Source of the DNA: CAZOZP01 sp964584325
GTDB lineage: Bacteria > Bacteroidota > Ignavibacteria > Ignavibacteriales > Melioribacteraceae
Length of the DNA: 64,000 bases
Reading direction: 5' to 3'
Assembly: GCA_964584325.1 (NCBI GenBank)
Contig: CAZOZP010000003.1
Location: 27,754 to 91,753 of the forward strand
Below the pieces are notes generated by a model. It was not told the DNA's origin, did no database searches, and saw only the letters and a list, made by a program, of their open reading frames with translations. Position 1 is the stretch's first letter, and each line of letters starts with the position of its first letter. Position numbers and translations under genes: made by a program. Below, piece by piece: positions 6,543-14,278 of the stretch.

Positions 6543-6577
6543 GCCTCAGTAAGGTCGTGTCTTACTGAGGCTTTTTT
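6543..6577 (+). terminator. Intrinsic terminator facing against the early operon
   Basis: GCCTCAGTAAG (6543-6553) pairs perfectly with CTTACTGAGGC (6561-6571) around seven bases, followed by six T residues on the plus strand (6572-6577). No plus-strand gene ends here, so as a terminator it would stop antisense transcription entering the transposase gene. On the minus strand the same hairpin lies between transposase and ATPase without a T-run and could reduce or stabilise the downstream message. Confidence 0.7.
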
Positions 6578-8477
6578 ATGCAATGCCCGAAATTCCGAAA
6601 TCTAAATCTTTATATGGGTTATCGTCTTTTTCTTCCTGCTCTTCCACAGAAAAGTCAACATCTGAAAACGAGGGTGTCTCTTTTGTCTCTTCTTTCTTTA
6701 TTTCTGCCTGTTTCCTTATCTCCTCAGCTTGCGCCGTGGTTCTGCTTATGTCTTCAAGCATATTGTTCTGAAGGAAAGCTCTTGCTCCGGCACAGGTGTA
6801 CTTTTCTAATCTTTTTTTCCGTTCGATTTCAGTTTTCAGCTGTTGCTGTTGCTGCTCCGTCCCTAAGTAATAAGCTGCGGGATGTACTTCTATTTTCTTT
6901 TCGGCACTACAGATATATGTTCCCTGAAAATCATATACATATACTTCGTTTAAATTTTGAATATCATATTGAATTAAAACAAGTTGATTTAATCCATACA
7001 GTGCATCATTCCAATAATGATTACCAAGAAGTGTAATTCCGTGTCTTCCTACTTTCACATTAGATTGTTTCATTAATAAAAACCTTATTAAATCAGCATC
7101 TATGCCCTCTCCTTTCCCTTTGTTAAATACATCAATTGGACGCAACCCTTTTATTTTTCCGCTTTGTTGTTCGCGATGTGCATACTCATCAAACCATTCG
7201 GCAATAACCTTATGTGCTGTCCATATATCAATATTACTTCCTTCCGTAAGCCTTTCATATACTTGTTTATGCAGGATTTCCCCACGACTCATTCGAGCTG
7301 GCTTATTCTCAATTGAAGTCCCACTGTAAGTCGGCATCCGTCTTTCAAGTTCAGCAAATATTCTAAAAAAACCTTCTACAGGTTTTGATTGTGCATGATA
7401 TGGCCAAGCTGTCATAAGTTTTGAACCAAGCCTTGTTATTACTCCATTCATTTCACCTGTATAGTCTTTGAAATATTTTGATCCGAAAGCTCGGCCATTG
7501 TCAATGTACACAACTTTTGGAATCTTGCCCAAAAGCAGTATAGACCTATATAACGCCATTGATATTGCGGAAGTATTTTCTGTTGGAGATATTTCCCAGC
7601 CAAGAGGCATATTACTTTTCATATCATAATAAAGCATTAACATCATTCTTTTTAATTTCCCTGTATAAGGATTGATCATTTCAAAATTCAGATTGTGCCC
7701 ATCTGCTACTATAATATCTCCTACTTCAATGTCTCTTGATCTTTCAATATAATATTGAACTTTATCATTTAATTTCTTGCTTGAGCCCCTATAAAAAACC
7801 CACATATCATAATTATTTGACTTCCAATTCTTAACGAATTCACGGTAAGTTTTATCGCTTTTTGGGGATATTCCTTCAGTTATCATTCTTTTTTTTGCCA
7901 TTCTTAGCGTTTCACTTACTAAAGGTTCATTAGGATTTAGCAATAGCTGCATTATTATTTCCGCCTCCCTTTGTGAAACTGTAGAACCTTTTGGTTTTCT
8001 GTTTTTTATTAATGAGGTTGGCCCGCTTTCCTTCATCGTTTTCAGCCATCTTTCAACTGTTTTGAAGGTTAATTTACCAAGATGTTTCAACTCTTCCGGA
8101 TTTGCAGCATTATTATGCATCTCAATAAACTTGTTTTTTGCTTCTACCTTGTTACGAAATGGTGCATTTTCAGAATATTCCTTGTATTCCTGTAGAAAAG
8201 ATATTTTATAATATAGTTCTTGCTCTTCTTGCTTTGTTAGTAGTCTTTGAATGCGCTTGCTTGTTTGCTGAGGTTTATTCATATCTTGATAACGAAATTG
8301 CGCGTCTGCGGGTAGTGAAGATAGAAGTATCTCATACTGATCTCCACCTCGTCCTTTTGTAATTCTGTATTCAAACTCATTATTCTTACATTTTAACTGT
8401 ATTATTCTAGTAGATACTTGCAGCATCTCGGCAGCAACTCTGACATTCAACCATATATCAGGATGTATTAGTTTCAT
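6576..8477 (-). CDS. MuA-type DDE transposase
   Basis: The 633-residue product has an N-terminal helix-turn-helix (VRVAAEMLQVSTRIIQLKC, about 12-30) and a second DNA-binding region (TFKTVERWLKTM). The RNase H-like core has catalytic acidic residues at D259 (VADGHN), D326 (YIDNGRAF) and E368 (KPVEGFFR), spaced much like MuA D269/D336/E392. A beta-barrel-like domain follows (about 480-540), then a charged C-terminal tail which in MuA contacts MuB. It performs end cleavage and strand transfer for replicative transposition. Start ATG overlaps the upstream regulator stop (ATGA). The core looks complete. Confidence 0.93.
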   Translation of the reverse strand: MKLIHPDIWLNVRVAAEMLQVSTRIIQLKCKNNEFEYRITKGRGGDQYEILLSSLPADAQFRYQDMNKPQQTSKRIQRLLTKQEEQELYYKISFLQEYKEYSENAPFRNKVEAKNKFIEMHNNAANPEELKHLGKLTFKTVERWLKTMKESGPTSLIKNRKPKGSTVSQREAEIIMQLLLNPNEPLVSETLRMAKKRMITEGISPKSDKTYREFVKNWKSNNYDMWVFYRGSSKKLNDKVQYYIERSRDIEVGDIIVADGHNLNFEMINPYTGKLKRMMLMLYYDMKSNMPLGWEISPTENTSAISMALYRSILLLGKIPKVVYIDNGRAFGSKYFKDYTGEMNGVITRLGSKLMTAWPYHAQSKPVEGFFRIFAELERRMPTYSGTSIENKPARMSRGEILHKQVYERLTEGSNIDIWTAHKVIAEWFDEYAHREQQSGKIKGLRPIDVFNKGKGEGIDADLIRFLLMKQSNVKVGRHGITLLGNHYWNDALYGLNQLVLIQYDIQNLNEVYVYDFQGTYICSAEKKIEVHPAAYYLGTEQQQQQLKTEIERKKRLEKYTCAGARAFLQNNMLEDISRTTAQAEEIRKQAEIKKEETKETPSFSDVDFSVEEQEEKDDNPYKDLDFGISGIA

Positions 8478-8932
8478 AATTCCAGCTCCATTTGTCCGGT
8501 AAATGATTTATCTATATACTTATCCGCAGCTGCGCTTTGTTTCATCACTTCCAATAAAGCTTCTTTTGCCTTGTCATAATGTATCTGATCAGGATTGCGG
8601 AAGAATTCTTTCAGTGATCTTTGAGCCTGTCCTGTTGCATCCTGATAATTATCCAGGATATCAATTGTCTCTTCTTTTTTATTGGCAAATCTGGGTACTT
8701 TAACCAGCACAAACCCGCATATTTTGGCAATATGCTCAAGAAGGCTATAATTATTGGTTGCATTCATAAGCGGAACCAGCCTTTTAAGAGGTAGATCACT
8801 CCCGCTTTCTCCATCAAGACAGTAACGGTATAAACTGTTTGAGCTTATCCCGATTTCATCTGCAATTTGCTCGATGCTCTTTTTATTCCGGTGAATTGTC
8901 TTGTACATTAACGTTTTAATGGTCTCATTCAT
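8474..8932 (-). CDS. Phage CII-like / CP76-type regulatory protein
   Basis: The 152-residue product matches the phage CII regulatory family. It has an N-terminal helix-turn-helix (SIEQIADEIGISSNSLYRYCL, about 19-39), then the family signature DLPLKRLVPLMNATNNYSLLEHIA and CGFVLVKVPR (about 46-80). The helical C-terminal half is lysine-rich. Such proteins control the lysis-lysogeny decision. It is the first long gene of the leftward operon and overlaps the transposase start by four bases. An inverted repeat TGAATAT (8950-8956) / ATATTCA (8973-8979) lies in the 99-base gap upstream. Confidence 0.7.
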   Translation of the reverse strand: MNETIKTLMYKTIHRNKKSIEQIADEIGISSNSLYRYCLDGESGSDLPLKRLVPLMNATNNYSLLEHIAKICGFVLVKVPRFANKKEETIDILDNYQDATGQAQRSLKEFFRNPDQIHYDKAKEALLEVMKQSAAADKYIDKSFTGQMELEL

Positions 8933-9031
8933 AGCTTTAAAATCTTAGGTGAATATTTTAATTGCTTAGTGTATATTCATTGTGTAATTTTCACATGCTT
9001 ACTGATGTTTTCTTTTGAAAAATCAGATATG

Positions 9032-9211
9032 CTATGCAGCATTATTTGTCTGCATTTTTATAGCTTTGAGAACTTTCTCTAAAGCTAAGCGATTTGTTCT
9101 TTTACCTAATAATAAGAGGCGGACGTATTGTGGGGAATAGCCCAATGATCGAGCTATTTCCGTTTTATTAATTATTTTATAATTAATGACGAATGGTGAT
9201 TTCCTAGCCAT
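9032..9211 (-). CDS. Small Cro/Ner-like HTH regulator
   Basis: The 59-residue basic protein contains a helix-turn-helix (NKTEIARSLGYSPQYVRLLLLG, about 15-36). The start at 9211 is chosen for GGAG eight bases upstream of ATG; a longer start at 9253 would run through the promoter. Lying first in the leftward operon and facing the repressor, it occupies the place of Mu ner, which turns down early and repressor transcription. Confidence 0.65.
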   Translation of the reverse strand: MARKSPFVINYKIINKTEIARSLGYSPQYVRLLLLGKRTNRLALEKVLKAIKMQTNNAA

Positions 9212-9250
9212 TTTTTTTGCTCCGTTTTGTTCATTTTTATAAACACATTT

Positions 9251-9284
9251 CAAATATACGTTTTCGTATATTGTTTGTCAATAT
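9251..9284 (-). promoter_or_regulatory. Early promoter overlapped by operator palindromes
   Basis: Read on the minus strand, TTG (9281-9279) is followed after 20 bases by TATATTTG (9258-9251), a good match to the Bacteroidota promoter form. Overlapping the -7 box is a perfect palindrome AATATACG-TTTT-CGTATATT (9253-9272), and a second, ATATTG/CAATAT (9268-9273, 9279-9284), covers the -33 box. Repressor bound here would block early transcription directly. The same 90-base region must hold the promoter of the divergent repressor. Confidence 0.65.
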
Positions 9285-9301
9285 GCTTATGTGAATTTTT
9301 T

Positions 9302-10114
9302 ATGGAAATTGAAGATATTAAAAAAAATATTGCTTTTTCAATTTTTTCAATAATGGAAAAGTATGATATGACTCAATCTCAACTTGCCTCTGCTCTTGGA
9401 ATTGCTCAAGGTAGATTATCTCGTTATATAAATTCCGGGGAATTAGCAAAGATTGATTTCCTTGTGAATTTAGCTAATTTTGCTGGATTATCTGTTGATT
9501 CAATAATACATTATAAAAAGGAGGAAATAATGAGTGAGAAAAAATTAGATAATAATGTAATTAATTCCAATATTACTAATAACGGTAAAGGAAATATAAA
9601 TAGTACAATAACAGGCGATGTTTACAATAATACCGTTGTACGTAAAAGAATTGAATACGCACCTCAACCGGATGATCTATCACAAGAACAGGCAGCAAAA
9701 ATTAAAGAACTTGTGAATAACATTGTTATTGAAGAACAGAAAGTAAAACAAAAACCAAAATCACATGCTGCTGTTTGGACCGCACTCAAAAAGTACATGA
9801 AAGTAACTACATATTTAGCAATAAAAAAAGATGATTATCAAAAAGCAGAAATGTATTTAAGTAAATGGATCGGTAGATTGAAATCGATGCCATCACATAT
9901 TAAACATGATCCCGACAAACATCGCAGGGATAGGTATAAAGCAATAAATGCAGCATTAAAAACTAATTTGGGTTGGTCCTCAATCGATCTAAATAACTAC
10001 ATTTACGCAAATTTCGATGGCAGAAACTCTCTAAAAGAACTCACTATTGATGAATTAGAAAGACTATATTCTTATGTTTTTAGATTAAAATCACTGAAGA
10101 AAAACAATAAATAG
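9302..10114 (+). CDS. Probable prophage repressor: XRE HTH plus ORF6C-like domain
   Basis: The 270-residue product starts with an XRE-type helix-turn-helix (MTQSQLASALGIAQGRLSRYI, about 22-42). An Asn/Gly/Ile-rich linker follows (about 87-107, with NVINSNITNNGKGNINSTI), then a C-terminal domain resembling ORF6C (LSQEQAAKIKELVNNIV, then AVWTALKKYMKVTTYLAI and YLSKWIGRL). The start at 9302 is used because upstream codons overlap the operator. Divergent placement from the Ner-like gene and overlap with operators fit the role of Mu c repressor, although Mu c has a different domain layout. It could instead be a Rha-type regulator. Confidence 0.65.
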   Translation: MEIEDIKKNIAFSIFSIMEKYDMTQSQLASALGIAQGRLSRYINSGELAKIDFLVNLANFAGLSVDSIIHYKKEEIMSEKKLDNNVINSNITNNGKGNINSTITGDVYNNTVVRKRIEYAPQPDDLSQEQAAKIKELVNNIVIEEQKVKQKPKSHAAVWTALKKYMKVTTYLAIKKDDYQKAEMYLSKWIGRLKSMPSHIKHDPDKHRRDRYKAINAALKTNLGWSSIDLNNYIYANFDGRNSLKELTIDELERLYSYVFRLKSLKKNNK

Positions 10115-10122
10115 AACAGTCC

Positions 10123-10466
10123 AACGTGCGAAATAACGTGCGAAATGCTAATTCAAAATAATTCACATATCAAAATCAGAAATAACCATATTTTATAGTA
10201 TCATGATCAACGTGCGAAATGATTTCGCACGTTGTAATCTAACTGCGAAATAGATTCAAGCCTATTTTGTATAATATTTTTGCATTTTTATAAATTATGC
10301 ACTAAGATCATTTAATTTTAAATACCTATTAAATATTTTCTTTTCCCCTATATTTATTGGTTATTTCTATTTTTCGCCTTATTATTTTAATGGCCTGCAA
10401 GCAAAATTTAAACACTTATGCAAAAAATTAAACGAATTTTTAATAGGTATTTACAACGTGCGAAAT
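10123..10466. repeat. AACGTGCGAAAT repeat cluster at the prophage end
   Basis: The 12-base unit occurs at 10123-10134 and 10135-10146 (head-to-tail without spacing), 10209-10220, inverted at 10222-10233, and 10455-10466. Units 3 and 4 form a 13-base-arm palindrome around one base (10208-10234). A diverged copy AACTGCGAAAT is at 10241. The intervening DNA is very AT-rich and has no gene. Number, mixed orientation and position beside the repressor suggest binding sites for transposase at the phage end or for the repressor. Confidence 0.75.
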
Positions 10467-10490
10467 TATTGTTAAAATTTTGGTAACTAA

Positions 10491-10677
10491 AATGAGAAAT
10501 GTACCTTTGCAGTTTTCTAAGTTGTTTATTATCAATACGTTACACTCTGATGTAATACTGTGCAATTTTTTGTAAGATTTTCACCCCAAAAATGAGAATT
10601 CTGGCAATTTAGTAATTCGTAACCTTTTTATTAACAACACCTTACGAACTTTTCTCATTTTTCACGTAATTCTCATT
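10491..10677. repeat. AATGAGAA repeat cluster, possible phage terminus
   Basis: AATGAGAA occurs directly at 10491-10498 and 10591-10598 and inverted at 10652-10659 and 10670-10677, the last overlapping the methyltransferase stop. TTCGTAA also appears in both orientations (10616-10622 and 10641-10647). No gene is present between 10467 and 10672. Clustering of short sites in both orientations is what transposase-binding sites look like at Mu-type ends, but the exact terminus is not visible. Confidence 0.45.
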
Positions 10678-11632
10678 TACACTCTCCCCTTATAACAAAT
10701 TCAAGTTCAGCCCACTCTTTTGGAATTTGAGCAACCTTATCTTTACTAGTTGGTTTGTGGATTGGTTTATTTATTGGTCTAATTTTTAATGTTCCTTCTT
10801 TGAGGTCTTCAATTCGCTTGTTGGCAATTTCACAGTATTCCTTTTCCTTTTCAATTCCCATTCCATTGCGATTGTTTTTTATCGCTCCGATTACCGTTGA
10901 GCCAACTCCTGCAAATGGGTCAAGAACCCAACTGTTCTCATCTGTTAATGCTAAAACACAACGTTCAACTAATTCAATAGGAAATTGGCAAGGATGTACT
11001 GTTTTTTCTGGATGATTTGATTTTACGTTTGGGATGTCCCACATTGCCTTATCCCAATCCTGTTCAATTATTTCCCATATGTCACTTGGGTTTTTACCTA
11101 ATGGGTTTCCAGATGGCAGCCCTTTTTTTGGGCCTTTAAAATGTCTTTTCCCCGGATACTTTGAAGGAACTCTAACATTATCAAGATTAAAAATATAATC
11201 GTCTGTCTTGCTAAACCATAACAAAGTTTCATAACGTCCACTAAAACGGTTGCTTGCGTGAAGTCCGTGCCCGAAATGCCAAACAATACGATTGCGGAGT
11301 TTCAGTCCATGCTTTTTGAATATTTGATAATAAAATATGTCAAGCGGGAAAATCTCTCCTTTATCAACGTAATTCCCAACCTGCCAACAAAGATTTCCCT
11401 TGTCGGATAGTGTCCTGACAAGTTCAGATATAATTTCTTCTTGTGTTTCAAGATATTTCTCAATGCTTGTTGTTGTTTCATAAGATTTTCCCACGTTGTA
11501 AGGTGGTGATGTCAAAATAAGGTCAAATTTGCAGTCTTCAATTTTCTTGAGAACGGTTAAGCAATCACCATTTTTAATATAATAGTCGATTTCTGTGCTT
11601 ATGTAGTCAAATAATGGCTCTTTTACTTTCAT
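10673..11632 (-). CDS. Site-specific DNA methyltransferase (TSPPY type, beta class)
   Basis: The 319-residue product has the catalytic motif TSPPY (41-45) before the AdoMet-binding motif DPFAGVGS (239-246). This is the beta-class order shared by N4-cytosine and N6-adenine enzymes; TSPPY is more frequent in the N4-cytosine group, so the methylated base is open. A conserved HPCQFPIELVERC segment (213-225) is present. No restriction gene adjoins it, so it is an orphan methyltransferase or prophage self-protection. It sits at the prophage edge, between repeat clusters and mobile debris, which points to horizontal transfer. Confidence 0.85.
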   Translation of the reverse strand: MKVKEPLFDYISTEIDYYIKNGDCLTVLKKIEDCKFDLILTSPPYNVGKSYETTTSIEKYLETQEEIISELVRTLSDKGNLCWQVGNYVDKGEIFPLDIFYYQIFKKHGLKLRNRIVWHFGHGLHASNRFSGRYETLLWFSKTDDYIFNLDNVRVPSKYPGKRHFKGPKKGLPSGNPLGKNPSDIWEIIEQDWDKAMWDIPNVKSNHPEKTVHPCQFPIELVERCVLALTDENSWVLDPFAGVGSTVIGAIKNNRNGMGIEKEKEYCEIANKRIEDLKEGTLKIRPINKPIHKPTSKDKVAQIPKEWAELEFVIRGECK

Positions 11633-11932
11633 CTTCTTTGTCCTAAATTATTTAGCTAAGTTACTTTTTTAATGCTTTTAATTGGATAAAACTGCCACTA
11701 AGTTTTCAACAGTTTTTTTTCGGCGCGGGTTTTATAGCCTTGCCTGTAACTTTTTCTTTACGCAATATTGGATAAATTTATGATAAATATCAATGTTTTA
11801 TTATATCAATCTGAATAAAATAAAAAATATTCATTAGCCATGATAATACCCGGAGAATATCTGGGAGATGTTATTCACATTATATTCTTTAGCCCTGAAC
11901 ATAGCGAAATAAATAAATTAAGGAATGGGCAT
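11633..11932. other. Gene-free AT-rich gap with a GC-rich patch
   Basis: No convincing gene is seen here. The only notable feature is a GC-rich patch (GGCGCGGG at 11722-11729, with CAACAG at 11707 and CTGTAAC at 11744 around it) in otherwise AT-rich DNA upstream of the methyltransferase. It might mark a cassette edge or the methyltransferase promoter region, but no clear structure was found. Confidence 0.35.
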
Positions 11933-12092
11933 CTATTCCGGAACTATTACGCTATATCCTAATTTTTTCGCTATTCTTATTTCAACAGATTCTTTTTCGA
12001 AGCATAAATTTAACACATTTATATTTTTTTAAGAAATCATCATGCTTTTTTATCAATGCAATAATTGCATCGGAGTCAGCACCGAATCTTCC
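11933..12092 (-). pseudogene. Short decayed reading frame with an A-tract frameshift
   Basis: Two minus-strand frames join if one base is removed from an A7 tract near 12036. The first part reads GRFGADSDAIIALIKKHDDF and the second NLCFEKESVEIRIAKKLGY, ending at TAG (11933-11935). No start codon is visible. The family is not recognised. It lies just downstream of the transposase remnant, so it may be another piece of mobile debris. Confidence 0.3.
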
Positions 12093-12097
12093 TCAAG

Positions 12098-12427
12098 CTA
12101 TTTGGTTGAATAATCATCCGTTTCCCAATTTAACGGATTATCCAAAATAAATTGCCGAATGCGGTTTAATTCATTGACATCACGAATAATATGATCGTGA
12201 AAACGGGGTTGCCATGCGAAATATATTTCGTTTTTCATTTTATTTATCGTTTTTGCGAAAATTGATTTATATGTTCTAACTATCCAGGAAATTGATCCGT
12301 ATTTCCGTGATATTTTTGTAAAATATATATTTTTGTCCGCATTGTCCATAGAGACGTTGCACTGCAAAGTCTTTACGTTTATGTCAATATTTTTCATTTC
12401 ACGCATTAACCATTGATAATTTGCCAT
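12098..12427 (-). pseudogene. C-terminal remnant of a REP-associated (Y1-like) transposase
   Basis: The 109-residue frame resembles the C-terminal half of RAYT/IS200-type transposases. It shows ISWIVRTYKSIFAKTINK, then AWQPRFHDHIIRDVNELNR and IRQFILDNPLNWETDD, which are landmarks of that family. The N-terminal part with the HUH metal-binding motif is missing, so the enzyme cannot be active. It marks an old insertion between the prophage and cysE. Confidence 0.7.
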
Positions 12428-12484
12428 TTAAATTCATTCAATAAATTACTATTTTAACTCACTTAATATTTAAACATTGGTTAA

Positions 12485-13345
12485 ATGTCTGATTCAATCA
12501 GCAATTCAGAAATAATACGCGACTTTGCGGAAGAACTGCTTACTAAACGTCTTTCGCATAATACTACTATTTCGCTAAAGAGTGCTTCGAAAACTTATAT
12601 CAACGAAATGCTGCAGTTTTTATTTCCTCATTTTTCCGAACAAAACTACTACACTGCTGAAGATATAAGTGCAAAACTTACTCTTCTTAAGCGAAATCTC
12701 AAAAATATTCTCAGGTCCTTATGCAATGAACCTGCGGATAAATGCGATTCAGTTGCCGATGCCTTTGAGATGAAAATTCCGGATATAAGCCGAAGTCTTT
12801 ATCTTGATGCAGACGCTTTCTATAAAGGAGACCCTGCGGCTGAAAGTGTAGATGAAATTATTCTTGCTTATCCGGGATTTATGGCTATCTGCATTTATCG
12901 TATTGCCCACGAACTTTACGAGCTTAAAGTTCCTATTCTGCCCAGAATTCTAACTGAATACGCTCATCAGATTACAGGCGTGGATATTCATCCGGGCGCC
13001 AGGATCGGTAAAGGCTTTATGATTGACCACGGTACCGGTGTTGTGATTGGAGAAACAAGCGAAATCGGCGACAATGTGAAGATTTACCAGGGCGTTACTC
13101 TTGGTGCTCTCAGTGTTGATAAAAGTCTGGCTAAAACCAAAAGACATCCAACAATTGAAGATAATGTGGTGATATATGCTCAGGCAGTTATTTTAGGCGG
13201 TGATACAATTATAGGGAAGGATTCCATAATTGGCGGCAATACCTGGCTTACTTCTTCCGTTCCGCCAAGGTCTGTTGTTTACCACAAGAGCGAAGTAAAT
13301 GTAAGGAAGCATATTGATTCAGATGTAATTGATTTCTGCATATAA
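12485..13345 (+). CDS. cysE: Serine O-acetyltransferase
   Basis: CysE transfers acetyl from acetyl-CoA to L-serine, the first step of cysteine synthesis. The 286-residue product has the N-terminal helical domain and a C-terminal left-handed beta-helix made of hexapeptide repeats (GARIGKGFMIDHGTGVVIG and following). The DHGTG segment carries the catalytic histidine. The N-terminal part is the longer type seen in EpsC-like enzymes. cysK follows after nine bases, so both enzymes are likely co-expressed and may form the cysteine synthase complex. No clear Shine-Dalgarno precedes the ATG. Confidence 0.93.
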   Translation: MSDSISNSEIIRDFAEELLTKRLSHNTTISLKSASKTYINEMLQFLFPHFSEQNYYTAEDISAKLTLLKRNLKNILRSLCNEPADKCDSVADAFEMKIPDISRSLYLDADAFYKGDPAAESVDEIILAYPGFMAICIYRIAHELYELKVPILPRILTEYAHQITGVDIHPGARIGKGFMIDHGTGVVIGETSEIGDNVKIYQGVTLGALSVDKSLAKTKRHPTIEDNVVIYAQAVILGGDTIIGKDSIIGGNTWLTSSVPPRSVVYHKSEVNVRKHIDSDVIDFCI

Positions 13346-13354
13346 GGATATAAA

Positions 13355-14278
13355 ATGAAAATTAATAATATACTCGAATACATCGGAAGTACTCCTCACG
13401 TTAGAATTAATAACCTGTTTCCTCCTGATAGAGAAGTGTGGCTTAAGCTTGAAAAATTTAATCCCGGCGGAAGTATTAAAGACAGAATTGCTCTTGCTAT
13501 GGTTGAAGATGCCGAGCAGAAAGGTATATTAAAAAGAAACAGCGTCATAATCGAACCAACTTCCGGAAACACGGGTGTTGGTCTGGCTATGGTTTGCGCA
13601 GTGAAAGGCTACGAACTTATTCTTGTTATGCCTGAATCAATGAGCGTTGAGAGAAGAAGAATCATGTCGGCCTACGGTGCCAAGTTTGTTCTTACTGCAA
13701 GAGAAAACGGTATGCGCGGGGCAATTAAAAAAGCTCAGGAAATGCTGGAAGAGATTCCTAACTCCTGGATGCCTCAGCAATTCGAAAATTTCGCAAATCC
13801 GGAGATTCATAAAAAAACTACCGCCGTTGAAATTCTTAATGATTTTCCTGAAGGAATAGATTATCTGATTGCCGGAATGGGTACTGGCGGACATTTAACA
13901 GCCTGCGCCGAAATTCTGAAAGAAAAATTCCCTTCTCTTAAAGTTTTTGCTTTTGAACCTGCATTATCTCCTGTTCTTAGCGGCGGCGAGCCCGGACCTC
14001 ATCCAATTCAGGGTATCGGACCGGGATTTGTTCCAATAATCTTTAATCGTGATCTGATTGACGGTGTTATTACCATTACAAAAGAAGATGCTTTTAAGTA
14101 TGCCCGACTTTCTGCATCAGAAGAAGGGGTTTTCGGCGGAATCTCTACAGGTGCGGCTTTAGCGGCAATTGCTGCAAAAATGCCTGAGATACCTGTCGGA
14201 GCAAGAGTTTTAGGCTTTAATTATGATGCCGGTGAAAGATATCTTTCTTTAGAAGACCTTTTTATTGTAAAAGACTGA
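13355..14278 (+). CDS. cysK: Cysteine synthase (O-acetylserine sulfhydrylase)
   Basis: The 307-residue PLP enzyme makes cysteine from O-acetylserine and sulfide. Seen are the PLP lysine K42 in GGSIKDR, the substrate loop PTSGNTGVGLA (about 69-79), the phosphate-binding GMGTGGH (about 176-182) and a C-terminal FGGISTGAA segment. AAGGA lies upstream of the ATG. It ends immediately next to the stop of the opposite-strand gene with no spacer. CysM-type specificity cannot be excluded, but the cysE neighbour favours CysK. Confidence 0.92.
   Translation: MKINNILEYIGSTPHVRINNLFPPDREVWLKLEKFNPGGSIKDRIALAMVEDAEQKGILKRNSVIIEPTSGNTGVGLAMVCAVKGYELILVMPESMSVERRRIMSAYGAKFVLTARENGMRGAIKKAQEMLEEIPNSWMPQQFENFANPEIHKKTTAVEILNDFPEGIDYLIAGMGTGGHLTACAEILKEKFPSLKVFAFEPALSPVLSGGEPGPHPIQGIGPGFVPIIFNRDLIDGVITITKEDAFKYARLSASEEGVFGGISTGAALAAIAAKMPEIPVGARVLGFNYDAGERYLSLEDLFIVKD

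Larger units (their letters stand above)
1..10680. mobile_element. Mu-like transposable prophage (partial; left part outside window)
   Basis: The block contains the hallmark early set of a transposable phage on the minus strand: MuA-type DDE transposase, MuB-type ATPase, Gam, GemA and Mor. It also has a divergent repressor and a gpG-like virion morphogenesis gene on the plus strand. Late and early arms converge at a terminator near 1920, unlike Mu itself, where nearly all genes run one way. The right limit is not seen directly. It is placed after the repeat clusters that follow the repressor gene (10123-10677), but the methyltransferase at 10673-11632 could also be phage cargo. The prophage looks intact over the part seen, with no broken core genes. 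Confidence 0.85.

Noticed and set aside
6578..7036. Plus-strand reading frame of 152 codons
   Set aside because: It lies wholly inside the MuA-type transposase gene on the other strand and has no family features.
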